Notes: a model not told the origin generated them from the sequence alone. 64,000 nucleotides of DNA from Mycolicibacterium goodii (GCF_022370755.2 NZ_CP092364.2:1302001-1366000), one strand, 5' to 3'; shown: positions 41,632 to 51,406, numbered from the stretch's first letter. Numbers and translations: made by a program.

Positions 41632-42474
41632 ATGACGGTGGTGGTGGTGACCGACTCGTCGTCGCGGCTCAGTGACGAGTTGTGCGAACAGTGGGGGATC
41701 CGGCAGGTGCCGCTGCACGTCCTCGACGGTGAGAACGACCTGCGCGACGGTGTCGACGTGATGCCGCCCGACATCCACGACCGTCCCAAGGTCACCACGT
41801 CGGGGGCGACACCGGTCGAGATCGCCGAGGTGTACCGTCAGGCGCTCACCGACAGCGGCGGCGATGGCGTTGTCGCCGTTCATATCTCGGCGGCGCTTTC
41901 GAGCACCTACAGCTCGGCGGCCTCGGCTGCCCGCGAGTTCGGTCACGCGGTGCGGGTGGTCAATTCACGGTCGGCGGCGATGGGCATCGGATTCGCCGCG
42001 TTGGCCGCCGCCCGCGCGGCGCACTCCGGGGCGGCGCTCGACGACGTCGAGGCGGCGGCGCGATCGGCCGCGCACCGGTCCCACGCGTTCATCGTGGTGC
42101 ACCGCCTGGACAACCTACGGCGAAGCGGCCGGATCGGCACCGCGGCGTCGTGGCTGGGCACCGCACTGTCACTGAAACCGTTGCTGCGCCTCGACATGGA
42201 TGGCAGGTTGGTGCTCTCGCAGCGCATCCGTACCGCCTCGAAAGCGCACGCTGCGCTCGTGGAGCAGGTGGTCGAGGTGGTCGGCGACCGGCAGGCCGAC
42301 GTGGTTGTCCACCATGTCGACAACATCGATGCCGCCAAGGAGATCGGTACACAACTCACCGAGCGTCTGCCCGTTCTCCGCTCACTGGAGGTGTCTGACA
42401 TGGGGCCGGTGCTTGCCGTGCATGTCGGTGGCGGCGCGGTGGGAGTCGCCGTATCGGTCGAGGCCGAGAACTAG
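41632..42474 (+). CDS. DegV family fatty acid-binding protein
   Basis: A 280-aa DegV protein. The start TVVVVTDSSSRLSDELCEQ, the central SAALSSTYSSAASAAREF and a C-terminal HHVDN block are typical. Firmicutes members bind fatty acids and hand them to a fatty acid kinase (FakA); no FakA gene is visible here. It follows octT by one base, so it may supply or sense acyl groups in the same operon, which is inference. Equivalent to Rv2417c. Confidence 0.9.
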   Translation: MTVVVVTDSSSRLSDELCEQWGIRQVPLHVLDGENDLRDGVDVMPPDIHDRPKVTTSGATPVEIAEVYRQALTDSGGDGVVAVHISAALSSTYSSAASAAREFGHAVRVVNSRSAAMGIGFAALAAARAAHSGAALDDVEAAARSAAHRSHAFIVVHRLDNLRRSGRIGTAASWLGTALSLKPLLRLDMDGRLVLSQRIRTASKAHAALVEQVVEVVGDRQADVVVHHVDNIDAAKEIGTQLTERLPVLRSLEVSDMGPVLAVHVGGGAVGVAVSVEAEN

Positions 42475-42576
42475 CCTCCGGGGACGCGATCGCCTGCGCG
42501 CCGATGGCGGCCGGGCGCACAATCGAGTCATGGCGCGAACGCGCCGGTACCCGGAATCCATGGATCGAGGCGAATC

Positions 42577-43383
42577 ATGGACATGCTCTATTCGCTCGGG
42601 ATGACGGCAGGTGTCGCGGTGACCCTGGGCTGGCTGTGCATCCGCAACATCCGGGTGGTGAGACAGTACGAAAGAGGCGTGGTCTTCCGGTTCGGTCGGG
42701 TGCACAACCGGATCCGGCAACCCGGTCTGACGATGCTGATTCCCATCGCGGACCGGTTGCAGAAGGTCAACATGCAGATCATCACGATGCCCATCCCCGC
42801 CCAGGACGGCATCACCCGCGACAACGTGACCGTGCGCGTCGATGCCGTCATCTATTTCAAGGTCGTGGACCCCGTCCGTGCGGTCGTGGATGTCCAGGAC
42901 TACATGTCGGCCGTCGGGCAGGTGGCGCAGACGTCGCTGCGGTCGATCATCGGCAAGAGCAATCTCGACGACCTGCTGTCCAACCGCGAGCGACTCAACC
43001 AGGGGCTCGAATTGCTCATCGACAATCCCGCGGTGGGGTGGGGCATCCACATCGACCGGGTCGAGATCAAGGACGTGGTGCTGCCGGATTCGATGAAGCG
43101 GTCGATCGCCCGGCAGGCCGAGGCCGAGCGGGAACGGCGGGCACGCGTCATCACCGCCGACGGCGAGCTGCAGGCGTCCGAAAAGCTCGCTGCGGCAGCC
43201 GATGTCATGGGCAACGAACCCGCGGCGTTGCAGCTGCGGTTCCTGGAGACGGTGGTGGAAGTGGCCGCCGAGAAGAACTCCACGGTCGTGGTGCCGTTCC
43301 CGGTCGAGTTGCTCCGGTTCCTCGACCGCGTCACGCCGCGTGATCCGGTCCGGAATGGCGGTCCGGTGCCTCGGGTTGTCTAG
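42577..43383 (+). CDS. Stomatin/slipin-like SPFH membrane protein
   Basis: A 268-aa protein with an N-terminal membrane anchor (about residues 5-22), then the SPFH/band 7 domain (VRQYERGVVFRFGRVHNRI, PGLTMLIPIADRLQKV) and a C-terminal helical region (EAERERRARVITADGELQAS) that oligomerises. Slipins form membrane scaffolds. No NfeD-type protease partner is adjacent. GAGGCGAATC precedes the ATG. In M. tuberculosis eis follows degV, so this gene and the next two occupy a lineage-specific position. Confidence 0.9.
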   Translation: MDMLYSLGMTAGVAVTLGWLCIRNIRVVRQYERGVVFRFGRVHNRIRQPGLTMLIPIADRLQKVNMQIITMPIPAQDGITRDNVTVRVDAVIYFKVVDPVRAVVDVQDYMSAVGQVAQTSLRSIIGKSNLDDLLSNRERLNQGLELLIDNPAVGWGIHIDRVEIKDVVLPDSMKRSIARQAEAERERRARVITADGELQASEKLAAAADVMGNEPAALQLRFLETVVEVAAEKNSTVVVPFPVELLRFLDRVTPRDPVRNGGPVPRVV

Positions 43384-43387
43384 AGGC

Positions 43388-44332
43388 GTGAAAGCCATTG
43401 GTGTATACGAATTCGGTGGTCCGGAGGTTCTTCAGGTAGTCGATCTGCCCGAGCCGCAGGCAGGCCCGGGGGAGGTCCGTATCCGGGTGTACGCCGCGGC
43501 GGTGAGCCCCACCGACGTCATGCTGCGCACGGGCGGTCACGCGGTCCGGATGCCTGACCGACGTCCGCCCTTCGTACCCGGGATGGACGCCGCCGGGGTC
43601 ATCGATCAGCTCGGCCCCGGCTGCGGCGACCGCTTGCACGTGGGACAGCGGGTGATCGCGATGGTGCTGTTCGTCGGTGAGCACGGCGGCGCGTACGCCG
43701 AGCAGATCGTGGTGCCCGCGGCCTCGGTGGTAGCGGCGCCGGCCAACGCCGATTTCCCCGAGGCGTCGACCCTGCTCATGAACGCCATGACGGCGCGCCT
43801 GGCGCTCGACACACTGGCGTTGCCGGCCGACGCGACCGTCGCGGTGACCGGTGCGGCAGGCGCCGTCGGTGGCTATGCGGTCGAACTCGCGAAGGCCGAC
43901 GGCCTGAGGGTGGTCGCCGACGCCGCCGCGCGGGATGTGGAGTTGGTCCGTGGGTTCGCCGCCGACCACGTCGTCGAGCGCGGCCCGAACGTGGCGGCGC
44001 GGATGCGTGAGGTGGTGCCCGACGGCGTGGCCGGTCTGGTGGATGCCTCGCACCAACAGGCCGAGGTGCTCGGGGCGATCGCCGACGGCGGGACACTGAT
44101 CGAACTGCGCGGCTGGGCCGGTCCGGCCGAACGCGGCATCCGGGTGCTCCCGGTGATGGTGCCCGACCGCATCACCGACACCGAAGCACTGGCCATGCTG
44201 AGCCGCCAGGCCGAGAACGGCGTGCTGACGCTGCGCGTCGCCGAGGTGTTGCCTGCCGACGAGGCGGCGAAGGCGCATCGCATGCTGGAGGCCGGGGGTC
44301 TGCGCGGGCGCGTCGTCCTCGATTTTTCGTGA
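43388..44332 (+). CDS. Zinc-independent quinone oxidoreductase (MDR superfamily)
   Basis: A 314-aa medium-chain reductase. The start KAIGVYEFGGPEVLQVVDLP is typical of NADPH:quinone reductases, and the cofactor loop is VTGAAGAVGGYAVELAKADG near residue 155. The catalytic and structural zinc cysteines are absent. The GTG at 43388 lies after AGAGGC at short spacing and two bases past the stomatin stop. Substrate unknown. Confidence 0.88.
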   Translation: MKAIGVYEFGGPEVLQVVDLPEPQAGPGEVRIRVYAAAVSPTDVMLRTGGHAVRMPDRRPPFVPGMDAAGVIDQLGPGCGDRLHVGQRVIAMVLFVGEHGGAYAEQIVVPAASVVAAPANADFPEASTLLMNAMTARLALDTLALPADATVAVTGAAGAVGGYAVELAKADGLRVVADAAARDVELVRGFAADHVVERGPNVAARMREVVPDGVAGLVDASHQQAEVLGAIADGGTLIELRGWAGPAERGIRVLPVMVPDRITDTEALAMLSRQAENGVLTLRVAEVLPADEAAKAHRMLEAGGLRGRVVLDFS

Positions 44333-44405
44333 CTGCGTTGAACCTTCCGGGGGGCAACGCGCGTGTCTATAGGGCAGGATTTCTGACGACATCTGGGGGC
44401 CCGAA

Positions 44406-45707
44406 TTGTATGCGAGCGCACACTCCGCTGTACTGTCCACGATCGCTGCCGCCGGGATCGGTGCAGCCGCCGTTGCCCCAGTGGTGGTGGCGCCGCCGCC
44501 GGAGCTGGATCTGCCCCGGATCGTCCATGCGCCGATCGAACTGACCGCGAGCCCCGCGCTCGGGGCACTGCCGCTGGCGTTCCTGCGCAACCAGGCGCAG
44601 TACTGCAGCGTCATCTGCCCCTTCATCGTGCAGGGCCTGGTGACGGTTCCGGTGGGGGCGGCGCTGTCGCCGGTGGCGTTCCTGGATTCTCTCGGCACCA
44701 CCGGATCGCTGACCCGCGCGATCGGCGCGGCCGCCGCTTCGGTGACCGGCCCGGCGAACGCCGCCGCCGAGGGGATCATCCTCAACGACGTCGACCGTGT
44801 CGTCCCCAAGGCGTTCAACAATCTGGAGATCGCGGTCGTGCAACTGCTGCGTGTCGGGGCGGCGCTGGCCGATCCGGCGACCCTGCCCGACGCCATCAAC
44901 ACCGCCCGCCAGACCATCCTCGACGGGCTCAACCAACCGCTGCCCGGCCCTGGCGTACCGGTGCCCACCGAGACCGGTGCGCGTACGTTGCCCGAGGTAG
45001 TCGCGGTCGAGGCCATCAAGGTCGCCGCCGCGGTCGCGTTCCAGGCCGGCGAGCTGGTACTGCTCGGTGTGGTGCAGACCGCCGACGCCGCGGCGCAGGA
45101 ACTCGCGCGGTCCGGTGACCCGGTGCGGGCTCTGTCCGCGGCCGTCGAGCAGGCCGGCGACGTGCTGCAGACCGCGTCGAAGATCGTCACCGATTCGGTG
45201 CAGACCGCCGCCACCAACATCCACAACGCCCTCGGTGCCCCGGCGAACCCGCGCACCGTCACCCTCGATGCCACACCCGCGCTGACGACGAAGGCCGCGA
45301 CGACGCAGGCGGGGGCGACACCGGACTCCACCACGAAGACGGGCGCGGCCACCACGGGCGCGACGGGCACGGCGGAGGTGAAAGCCGACTCGAAGTCCGA
45401 CGCGACCGAGACCGACACCAAGTCCGGTACTGCCAAGTCCGGTACTGCCAAGTCCGGTACGGCGCAGTCGGACTCGACGACGTCCGGTTCGGCGAGCAAA
45501 CCCGTCAAGGCGTCACCGACGGCCAAAACCGGTCCGGTGCACAAAGCGGTCTCCGACATCGGACGCGCGCTGAAGTCCCTGACCGGCTCATCGACCAAGG
45601 CGGAAAAACCCCAGAAATCGGTGTCCGACAAGGGCACCGGTGACTCCGGCGAGTCGGGCAAGACGACGCAGAACAAGCACACCAAGTCAGGGAAGCACGC
45701 CGCCTGA
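44406..45707 (+). CDS. Unrecognised alanine-rich exported protein with Thr/Lys/Ser tail
   Basis: A 433-aa protein I cannot place in a family. It starts with a hydrophobic segment (about residues 8-30, IAAAGIGAAAVAPVVV) that could be a signal peptide or anchor, then a proline-containing stretch with two cysteines (QYCSVICPF), a helical alanine-rich middle (to about 275), and a low-complexity Thr/Ser/Lys/Ala tail with a 15-base tandem repeat. The frame has an in-frame TAG at 44370, and the TTG at 44406 with GGGGG six bases upstream is the best start; an ATT at 44379 would add nine residues. Similar lysine-rich tails occur in mycobacterial wall-associated proteins. Confidence 0.75.
   Translation: MYASAHSAVLSTIAAAGIGAAAVAPVVVAPPPELDLPRIVHAPIELTASPALGALPLAFLRNQAQYCSVICPFIVQGLVTVPVGAALSPVAFLDSLGTTGSLTRAIGAAAASVTGPANAAAEGIILNDVDRVVPKAFNNLEIAVVQLLRVGAALADPATLPDAINTARQTILDGLNQPLPGPGVPVPTETGARTLPEVVAVEAIKVAAAVAFQAGELVLLGVVQTADAAAQELARSGDPVRALSAAVEQAGDVLQTASKIVTDSVQTAATNIHNALGAPANPRTVTLDATPALTTKAATTQAGATPDSTTKTGAATTGATGTAEVKADSKSDATETDTKSGTAKSGTAKSGTAQSDSTTSGSASKPVKASPTAKTGPVHKAVSDIGRALKSLTGSSTKAEKPQKSVSDKGTGDSGESGKTTQNKHTKSGKHAA
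45420..45464 (+). repeat. Three tandem copies of a 15-base coding repeat
   Basis: AAGTCCGGTACTGCC occurs at 45420, 45435 and, with two changes, 45450, encoding KSGTA units. Repeat number could vary between strains by slippage. Confidence 0.85.
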
Positions 45708-45800
45708 TCGGCGGGCCGAGGGTAATCCCCAGACCCGATTTCATCCACAGCCACCCGCGCGCGGCGGCGTCGGGCTGCCTGCGCCGTCGGGTGCCGGTCC

Positions 45801-45806
45801 TACCGT
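45801..45806 (+). promoter_or_regulatory. -10 element TACCGT of comEA
   Basis: TACCGT ends seven bases before the ATG at 45814, with no Shine-Dalgarno; leaderless geometry. Confidence 0.45.
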
Positions 45807-45813
45807 CGCGGGC

Positions 45814-46641
45814 ATGGGTACCGAATTGCCCGTGCAGCGGCTCCGCCGCCGGCTCGGGTCCGACGATGACGGCGCCGATCCCACAGCGGACGACGCCGCC
45901 GACACCGGCGCAGCCCCCGACACCGTGCTCTCGAAGTGGCTGCCCGACACCACCGAGGCACAGCGGCCCGCGTGGCTGAACGCGATCCGCGCCGATCCCG
46001 GCCGGGCCGGCGTTCTGGCCCTCGCGGCGATCGGGGTGCTGGCGGTGCTGATCACGGTGTTCGTGGTGCTGCGGGATCGCCCGGCACCTGTCGTGTCCGC
46101 GAATCTCCCTCCGGTGCAGATGGTCTCGTCGTCGGTTCCCACACCGGAAGATGCGTCGGCCCCTGTGGTGGTCAGTGTGGTCGGCCTGGTGCACAAACCG
46201 GGCCTGGTGACGTTGTCGTCGGGAGCCCGGATCGCCGACGCGCTCACCGCCGCCGGTGGTGCGCTCGAAGGTGCCGATCTGATCGGGCTCAACATGGCGC
46301 GGCGGGTCTCCGACGGTGAGCAGATCGTCGTCGGCATCGCCGCGCCGGCGGGGCAGCCGACCACGATGGGCAGTTCGATCTCAGGACCCACCGGTGCTGC
46401 GACGGCTGCCGCCGAGCCCGTGCCGAGCGGTGGCCCGTCGACGCCGGCGGGCCCACTCGACCTCAACACCGCGACGGTCGAGCACCTCGACGCCCTGCCC
46501 GGCATCGGACCGGTGACCGCGCAGGCGATCGTGGCGTGGCGAGACTCGAACGGGCGCTTCACCAGTGTCGACCAACTCGGGGACGTCGACGGTATCGGTC
46601 CGGCCCGGCTCGAGAAGCTGCGTGGACTGGTCCGGGTATGA
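45814..46641 (+). CDS. comEA: ComEA-like DNA-binding membrane protein
   Basis: A 275-aa protein with a charged N-terminal cytoplasmic part, one transmembrane helix (about residues 67-88, VLALAAIGVLAVLITVFVVL), an SLBB domain (about 115-175, VSVVGLVHKPGLVTLSSGA) and a C-terminal helix-hairpin-helix pair (LDLNTATVEHLDALPGIGP). ComEA binds incoming DNA at the membrane in competent bacteria. In mycobacteria natural competence is not established. It overlaps comEC by four bases. Confidence 0.93.
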   Translation: MGTELPVQRLRRRLGSDDDGADPTADDAADTGAAPDTVLSKWLPDTTEAQRPAWLNAIRADPGRAGVLALAAIGVLAVLITVFVVLRDRPAPVVSANLPPVQMVSSSVPTPEDASAPVVVSVVGLVHKPGLVTLSSGARIADALTAAGGALEGADLIGLNMARRVSDGEQIVVGIAAPAGQPTTMGSSISGPTGAATAAAEPVPSGGPSTPAGPLDLNTATVEHLDALPGIGPVTAQAIVAWRDSNGRFTSVDQLGDVDGIGPARLEKLRGLVRV

Positions 46642-48179
46642 CGCAGTCCGCGGCGGATCCGACAGCACTCGACACGGCTGAACCTCTCGACCTGCGTCTG
46701 GTGCCTGCCGCGCTCACCGCGTGGATGGTCACCGCCGCCGGAATCGTCTGGCACATCGCCGGATCGGTGCTCGTGGTGTTGGTCGCGACACTGTTCGCGG
46801 CGGCGGCCACACGGTGGGCCGGTCCGATACGCACCACTGCCGTGGTGATCGCCGTCGCGGTGACCGGCGCGGGGTTCGCGATCGCGATCGGGTTGCGTGT
46901 CAACCAGATTCGTGAGCACCCGGTGGCCGATCGCTACGGTGGATCCGCGACCGTCCGTGTCGTGGTCACCGAGGTGCCGCGGCTGATCCGAGGCGGTCGG
47001 GTGATGTTTCGCGCCACGCTGTCCGAGATCGACGGTGCCGCCGTCTCGGGACGCGTCATGGTGTTCGCGTCCAATCGCTTCGGTGCCGTCGTGCCGGGCA
47101 GCCCGGTGGGTTTCCGCGCCACCCTGTCGCGGCCGGCCAGGGCCGATCTCACCGTGGCGGTGCTGTCGGCACGCGGTGATCCGACCATCGGCGACGCACC
47201 GGCGATCCAGCGTGGCGCACAACGCATCCGCATGGCGTTCGCCGACACCGCGCGCCTGGTTCTTCCCGCCGATCAGGCCGCGATCCTGCCGGGCCTGGTG
47301 CTCGGCGACACCACCTCGGTCGGCGCGGACACCACCGCGCAGTTCCGCGCGGCGGGCCTGACCCATCTGACCGCCGTGAGCGGCGCGAACGTGACCATCG
47401 TGTGCGGAACCCTGCTGATGACCGCGGTTCTGGTCGGGCCGCGCATCGCGGTCGCACTCGCGCTGCTCGGCCTGATCGGGTTCGTCATCGTCGTGCAGCC
47501 TTCGGCCAGTGTGCTGCGTGCTGCGGTCATGGGCGCGGTCACGCTGCTGGCGATCGTGACTCATCGGCGGCGCCAAGCCATCCCGGCGCTCGCCGCGAGC
47601 GTGCTGGTGTTGATGATCGCGGCGCCCGAACTCGCCGTCGACGTCGGTTTCGCATTGTCGGTGTGCGCCACCGCGGCGATCGTGGTCATCGCGCCGGCTT
47701 GGGCACGACGGCTGGAGGCCCGCGGCTGGCCCGCAACCCTCGCCGCGGCCCTCAGCGTCGCGGCGGCGGCCCAGTTGGTCACGGCGCCGCTTGTCGCGGG
47801 AATCTCCGGCCGCTTCAGCGTCGTGGCCGTGACCGCCAATCTCGCGGTGGCCGGGGTCATTCCGCCGATCACGGTGCTGGGCACGGCGGCCGCGGCGCTG
47901 GCCGCGGTGTGGCCCGCCGGAGCGGGGCTGTTGATCCGGTTCACCGGACCCGAGTTGTGGTGGTTGTTGTCGGTCGCGCGGTGGGCGTCGGGGGTGCCCG
48001 GCTCGACGGTGCCGACCCCGTCGGGGTGGCCCGGTGTAGTGCTCGTTGCGGTCTCCGGGATCACGCTGACGGTGCTTTGGCGCAGCCGCTGGGTGCGTCG
48101 CGTCCTGGCGGCGACGGCACTCGTGCTGCTGGCCTGGACGGTGGCGGGCCAGGTTGTCGGCGGTGTCGGGACGGCATGA
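46638..48179 (+). CDS. comEC: ComEC/Rec2 channel protein lacking the nuclease domain
   Basis: A 513-aa polytopic membrane protein. After two or three N-terminal helices comes the OB-like DUF4131 region (about 95-185), then the competence domain with [17 protein letters not shown] near residue 240 and many helices. It ends after the last helix; the C-terminal metallo-beta-lactamase nuclease domain of Bacillus ComEC is missing, as in other mycobacteria (Rv2415c/Rv2414c-type locus, from memory). It would conduct single-stranded DNA inward. Co-translated with comEA. Confidence 0.92.
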   Translation: MTQSAADPTALDTAEPLDLRLVPAALTAWMVTAAGIVWHIAGSVLVVLVATLFAAAATRWAGPIRTTAVVIAVAVTGAGFAIAIGLRVNQIREHPVADRYGGSATVRVVVTEVPRLIRGGRVMFRATLSEIDGAAVSGRVMVFASNRFGAVVPGSPVGFRATLSRPARADLTVAVLSARGDPTIGDAPAIQRGAQRIRMAFADTARLVLPADQAAILPGLVLGDTTSVGADTTAQFRAAGLTHLTAVSGANVTIVCGTLLMTAVLVGPRIAVALALLGLIGFVIVVQPSASVLRAAVMGAVTLLAIVTHRRRQAIPALAASVLVLMIAAPELAVDVGFALSVCATAAIVVIAPAWARRLEARGWPATLAAALSVAAAAQLVTAPLVAGISGRFSVVAVTANLAVAGVIPPITVLGTAAAALAAVWPAGAGLLIRFTGPELWWLLSVARWASGVPGSTVPTPSGWPGVVLVAVSGITLTVLWRSRWVRRVLAATALVLLAWTVAGQVVGGVGTA

Positions 48180-48192
48180 CACCATCATTGGC

Positions 48193-49146
48193 GTGACCGA
48201 CGGGCTACACCTGGTGTTGGGTGACGAGGAACTGCTGGTGGAGCGTGCCGTGGGCGCGATCCTGCGCGACATCCGCAAGCGCGCCGGCTCCGACGACGTG
48301 CCGGTGGACCGGCTTCGCGCCGGTGAGGTGAGCACCAGTGAGCTCGCCGAACTGCTCAGCCCGTCGCTGTTCGCCGAGGAACGTCTGGTCGTGCTCGAGG
48401 CTGCCGCCGAGGCGGGCAAGGACGCCGTCGCGCTCATTGCGTCGGCGGCAGCCGATCTGCCGTCGGGAACGGTGTTGGTGGTCGTCCACTCCGGGGGTGG
48501 GCGCGCGAAAGCGCTCGCCGATCAGCTGAAGAAGATCGGCGCCGAGGTGCATCCGTGCGCCCGCATCACCAAACCGGCCGAGCGCGCGGACTTCGTCCGC
48601 TCCGAGTTCCGCAGGTTGCGCGCCAAGGTGTCCGACGACACGGTCACCGCGGTGCTCGACGCGGTCGGGTCCAACATCCGGGAATTGGCCGCGGTGTGCT
48701 CACAACTGGTCGCCGACACCGCTGGGGTCGTCGACGTCGCCGCGGTACGTCGCTATCACAGCGGCAAGGCCGAGGTGAAGGGCTTCGACATCGCCGACAA
48801 GGCGGTGGTGGGTGATGTGGCCGGGGCGGCCGAGGCGCTGCGGTGGGCGATGCTCGCGGGGGAGCCGCACGTGGTGCTGGCCGACGCGCTGGCCGAGGCG
48901 GTGCACACGATCGCCAGGGTGGGGCCGCTGTCGGGCGACCCTTACCGGCTGGCCGGTGAACTGGGGATGCCGCCGTGGCGCGTGCAGAAGGCGCAGAAGC
49001 AGGCGCGGCGCTGGTCGCGGGATTCCGTCGCGGAGGCGATGAAGGTGGTCGCGGCGCTCAACGCAGACGTGAAAGGCGTAGCCGCCGACGCGGACTACGC
49101 CTTGGAGGCGGCGGTGCGCCGGGTGGCGCAGCTCGCCGCCGGGTAG
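48193..49146 (+). CDS. holA: DNA polymerase III delta subunit
   Basis: A 317-aa clamp-loader subunit that opens the sliding clamp. The start [16 protein letters not shown] and the AAA+-like body with [18 protein letters not shown] and a C-terminal helical collar ([16 protein letters not shown]) match HolA. The GTG at 48193 is chosen because it begins the conserved part; the upstream extension to 48154 overlaps comEC. Also adjacent to comEC in many bacteria. Confidence 0.95.
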   Translation: MTDGLHLVLGDEELLVERAVGAILRDIRKRAGSDDVPVDRLRAGEVSTSELAELLSPSLFAEERLVVLEAAAEAGKDAVALIASAAADLPSGTVLVVVHSGGGRAKALADQLKKIGAEVHPCARITKPAERADFVRSEFRRLRAKVSDDTVTAVLDAVGSNIRELAAVCSQLVADTAGVVDVAAVRRYHSGKAEVKGFDIADKAVVGDVAGAAEALRWAMLAGEPHVVLADALAEAVHTIARVGPLSGDPYRLAGELGMPPWRVQKAQKQARRWSRDSVAEAMKVVAALNADVKGVAADADYALEAAVRRVAQLAAG

Positions 49147-49206
49147 AACCCGAATACTGCTGAAGGGTGAAACCCGTGTATCACGGAAGGGGCACAAGAC
49201 CCGGTG

Positions 49207-49224
49207 CCGCTCGGATGCGAGCGG
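49207..49224 (-). terminator. Hairpin between convergent holA and rpsT
   Basis: CCGCTCG-GATG-CGAGCGG lies seven bases beyond the rpsT stop codon. A stable seven-bp GC stem, but without a clear T-run on either strand. Confidence 0.45.
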
Positions 49225-49230
49225 GGGAGA

Positions 49231-49491
49231 TCAGAGCTTGTTGAAGGCCAGGGCCAGGGCCGACTTCTTGTTGGCGGCCTGGTTCGGGTGGATGACGCCC
49301 TTGCTGGCGGCCTTGTCGAGCTTGCGGCTGGTGGCGTGCAGCAACTCGGAAGCCTTGTCCTTGTCGCCGGCCTCGACGGCCTCGCGGAAGCCACGGATCG
49401 CCGTGCGCAGCGACGACTTCACCGACTGGTTACGCAGCCGACGACGCTCGTTGGTGCGGATGCGCTTGATCTGCGACTTGATGTTGGCCAC
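49231..49491 (-). CDS. rpsT: 30S ribosomal protein S20
   Basis: An 86-aa basic helical protein that binds 16S rRNA. The sequence [20 protein letters not shown] and the C-terminal [15 protein letters not shown] are diagnostic. It starts with GTG preceded by AGAAGGAA at about nine bases. It is convergent with holA, an arrangement conserved in mycobacteria. Confidence 0.98.
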   Translation of the reverse strand: MANIKSQIKRIRTNERRRLRNQSVKSSLRTAIRGFREAVEAGDKDKASELLHATSRKLDKAASKGVIHPNQAANKKSALALAFNKL

Positions 49492-49723
49492 GAAGAAGTT
49501 CCTTCTGAATCTCTAGCTGGGGTTACCGAAGTCTGTGGGTCCGCCCGCACTGTGGGCAGCGACTGTTCAGGGTACCAGTGAGGTCCCCGAACCCCCAAAA
49601 GCGTGGTCGGCGGGCACCGCCGCGGGCACCGGGACGCCCAACCGTATTACCACCGCAACCCCGCGTTGGCCTGCCGAAACGGGGTTTGCGTTGACCCGGC
49701 AAAAACAGCACGGGTGGTGCAGC

Positions 49724-51397
49724 ATGTTGAGGATGGACGCCCCAACGCCGACCCGAACCCGAGGAGCCGAGAAGGTCTTGCCGACCGAGACCGCGCGGTC
49801 ATCGCGCACCGCCGGTTCCCCCGCGCGCGTCAAACACCGGGGCGTGTTCGACGGCTACAACAAACTGGGCCACTACGCAAAGGCGTTCGACGAGATGTTC
49901 GACGCGTCCGGCAATGTCCGCGGACCGTACAAGGGCATCTTTGCCGAGCTCGCTCCCTCCGACGCGTCCGAACTGCAGGCGCGTGCCGACGCGCTCGGAC
50001 GGGCCTTCACCGATCAGGGCATCACGTTCTCGCTGTCCGGTCAGGAGCGTCCCTTCCCGCTCGACCTGGTCCCGCGGGTGATCTCGGCGACCGAATGGTC
50101 GCGCCTGGAGCGGGGCATCCGGCAGCGCGTCAAGGCCTTGGAGATGTATCTCGACGACATCTACGGCGAGCAGGAGATCCTGCGTGACGGGGTGATCCCG
50201 CGCCGGCTGGTGACCTCGTGCGAGCACTTCCACCGTGAGGCCGCGGGCATCGTCCCGCCCAACGGGGTGCGCATCCACGTCGCGGGTATCGACCTGATCC
50301 GTGACGACAAGGGTGACTTCCGGGTCCTCGAGGACAACCTGCGTTCGCCGTCGGGGGTGTCCTACGTGATGGAGAACCGGCGCACAATGGCGCGGGTCTT
50401 CCCGAACCTGTTCGCGACGCACCGGGTGCGGGCCGTCGGCGACTACTCGTCGCACCTGCTGCGGGCGCTGCGTAACGCCGCGCCCACCAACGTCGCCGAT
50501 CCCACGGTCGTCGTGCTGACGCCGGGCGTCTACAACTCGGCGTACTTCGAACATTCGCTGTTGGCCCGGCAGATGGGCGCCGAGCTGGTCGAGGGCCGCG
50601 ACCTGTTCTGCCGCGACAACGTCGTCTACATGCGCACCACCGAGGGGGAGCGGCAGGTCGACGTGATCTACCGGCGCATCGACGACGCGTTCCTCGACCC
50701 GATGCAGTTCCGCCCTGACTCGGTGCTCGGTGTCGCGGGCCTGCTCAACGCCGCCCGCGCGGGCAACGTGGTGATCTCCAGCGCGGTCGGCAACGGTGTC
50801 GGCGACGACAAGCTGGTCTACACCTACGTCCCGACGATCATCGAGTACTACCTCGGTGAGAAACCCGTGCTCGCCAACGTCGACACGTACCGCTGCTGGC
50901 TCGACGACGAACGCGAGGAGGTCCTCGACCGCATCGACGAACTCGTCATCAAACCGGTCGAAGGGTCGGGCGGCTACGGCATCGTGTTCGGGCCGGACGC
51001 CTCACCCAAGGAACTCGCGACGATCGCCAGGAAGATCCGCAACGACCCACGCTCCTGGATCGCCCAGCCGGTGATGCAGTTGTCGACCGTGCCCACGCAG
51101 ATCGAGAGCAAGCTCGTGCCTCGCCACGTCGACCTGCGCCCGTTCGCGGTCAACGACGGCAACGACGTCTGGGTGCTGCCCGGCGGTCTGACCCGGGTGG
51201 CGCTGCCCGAGAACTCTCTGGTGGTGAACTCAAGCCAGGGCGGTGGATCGAAGGACACGTGGGTGCTGGCGTCGCGCGCGTCGCTGGCCGACCGTGAACT
51301 CGCGGCCGCGGAGGTGGTGCGTGCGCTGCCCAAAACCGCCAGAGCGCCCAAGGGCGACGGCGCCGCCGACAACTCGTCACAGCAGCAACAGCAGTAA
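49724..51397 (+). CDS. Circularly permuted ATP-grasp protein
   Basis: A 557-aa predicted peptide or amide ligase of the circularly permuted ATP-grasp family (DUF404/DUF407 type). Conserved blocks include LDDIYGEQEILRDGVIP, RVLEDNLRSPSGVSYVMENR (near residue 205) and ELVIKPVEGSGGYGIVFGP (near residue 410), which should hold ATP and Mg. It heads an operon with an alpha-E protein and a transglutaminase-like protein (Rv2411c-Rv2410c-Rv2409c). The start is uncertain: ATGs at 49724 and 49733; the second has no spacing from its GAGG. The C-terminus is a poly-Gln run. Confidence 0.88.
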   Translation: MLRMDAPTPTRTRGAEKVLPTETARSSRTAGSPARVKHRGVFDGYNKLGHYAKAFDEMFDASGNVRGPYKGIFAELAPSDASELQARADALGRAFTDQGITFSLSGQERPFPLDLVPRVISATEWSRLERGIRQRVKALEMYLDDIYGEQEILRDGVIPRRLVTSCEHFHREAAGIVPPNGVRIHVAGIDLIRDDKGDFRVLEDNLRSPSGVSYVMENRRTMARVFPNLFATHRVRAVGDYSSHLLRALRNAAPTNVADPTVVVLTPGVYNSAYFEHSLLARQMGAELVEGRDLFCRDNVVYMRTTEGERQVDVIYRRIDDAFLDPMQFRPDSVLGVAGLLNAARAGNVVISSAVGNGVGDDKLVYTYVPTIIEYYLGEKPVLANVDTYRCWLDDEREEVLDRIDELVIKPVEGSGGYGIVFGPDASPKELATIARKIRNDPRSWIAQPVMQLSTVPTQIESKLVPRHVDLRPFAVNDGNDVWVLPGGLTRVALPENSLVVNSSQGGGSKDTWVLASRASLADRELAAAEVVRALPKTARAPKGDGAADNSSQQQQQ

Positions 51398-51406
51398 GGG
51401 GTATCG

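Noticed and set aside
46638..48179. Truncated comEC pseudogene
   Set aside because: The missing C-terminal nuclease domain is typical of mycobacterial ComEC, and the gene ends cleanly before holA.
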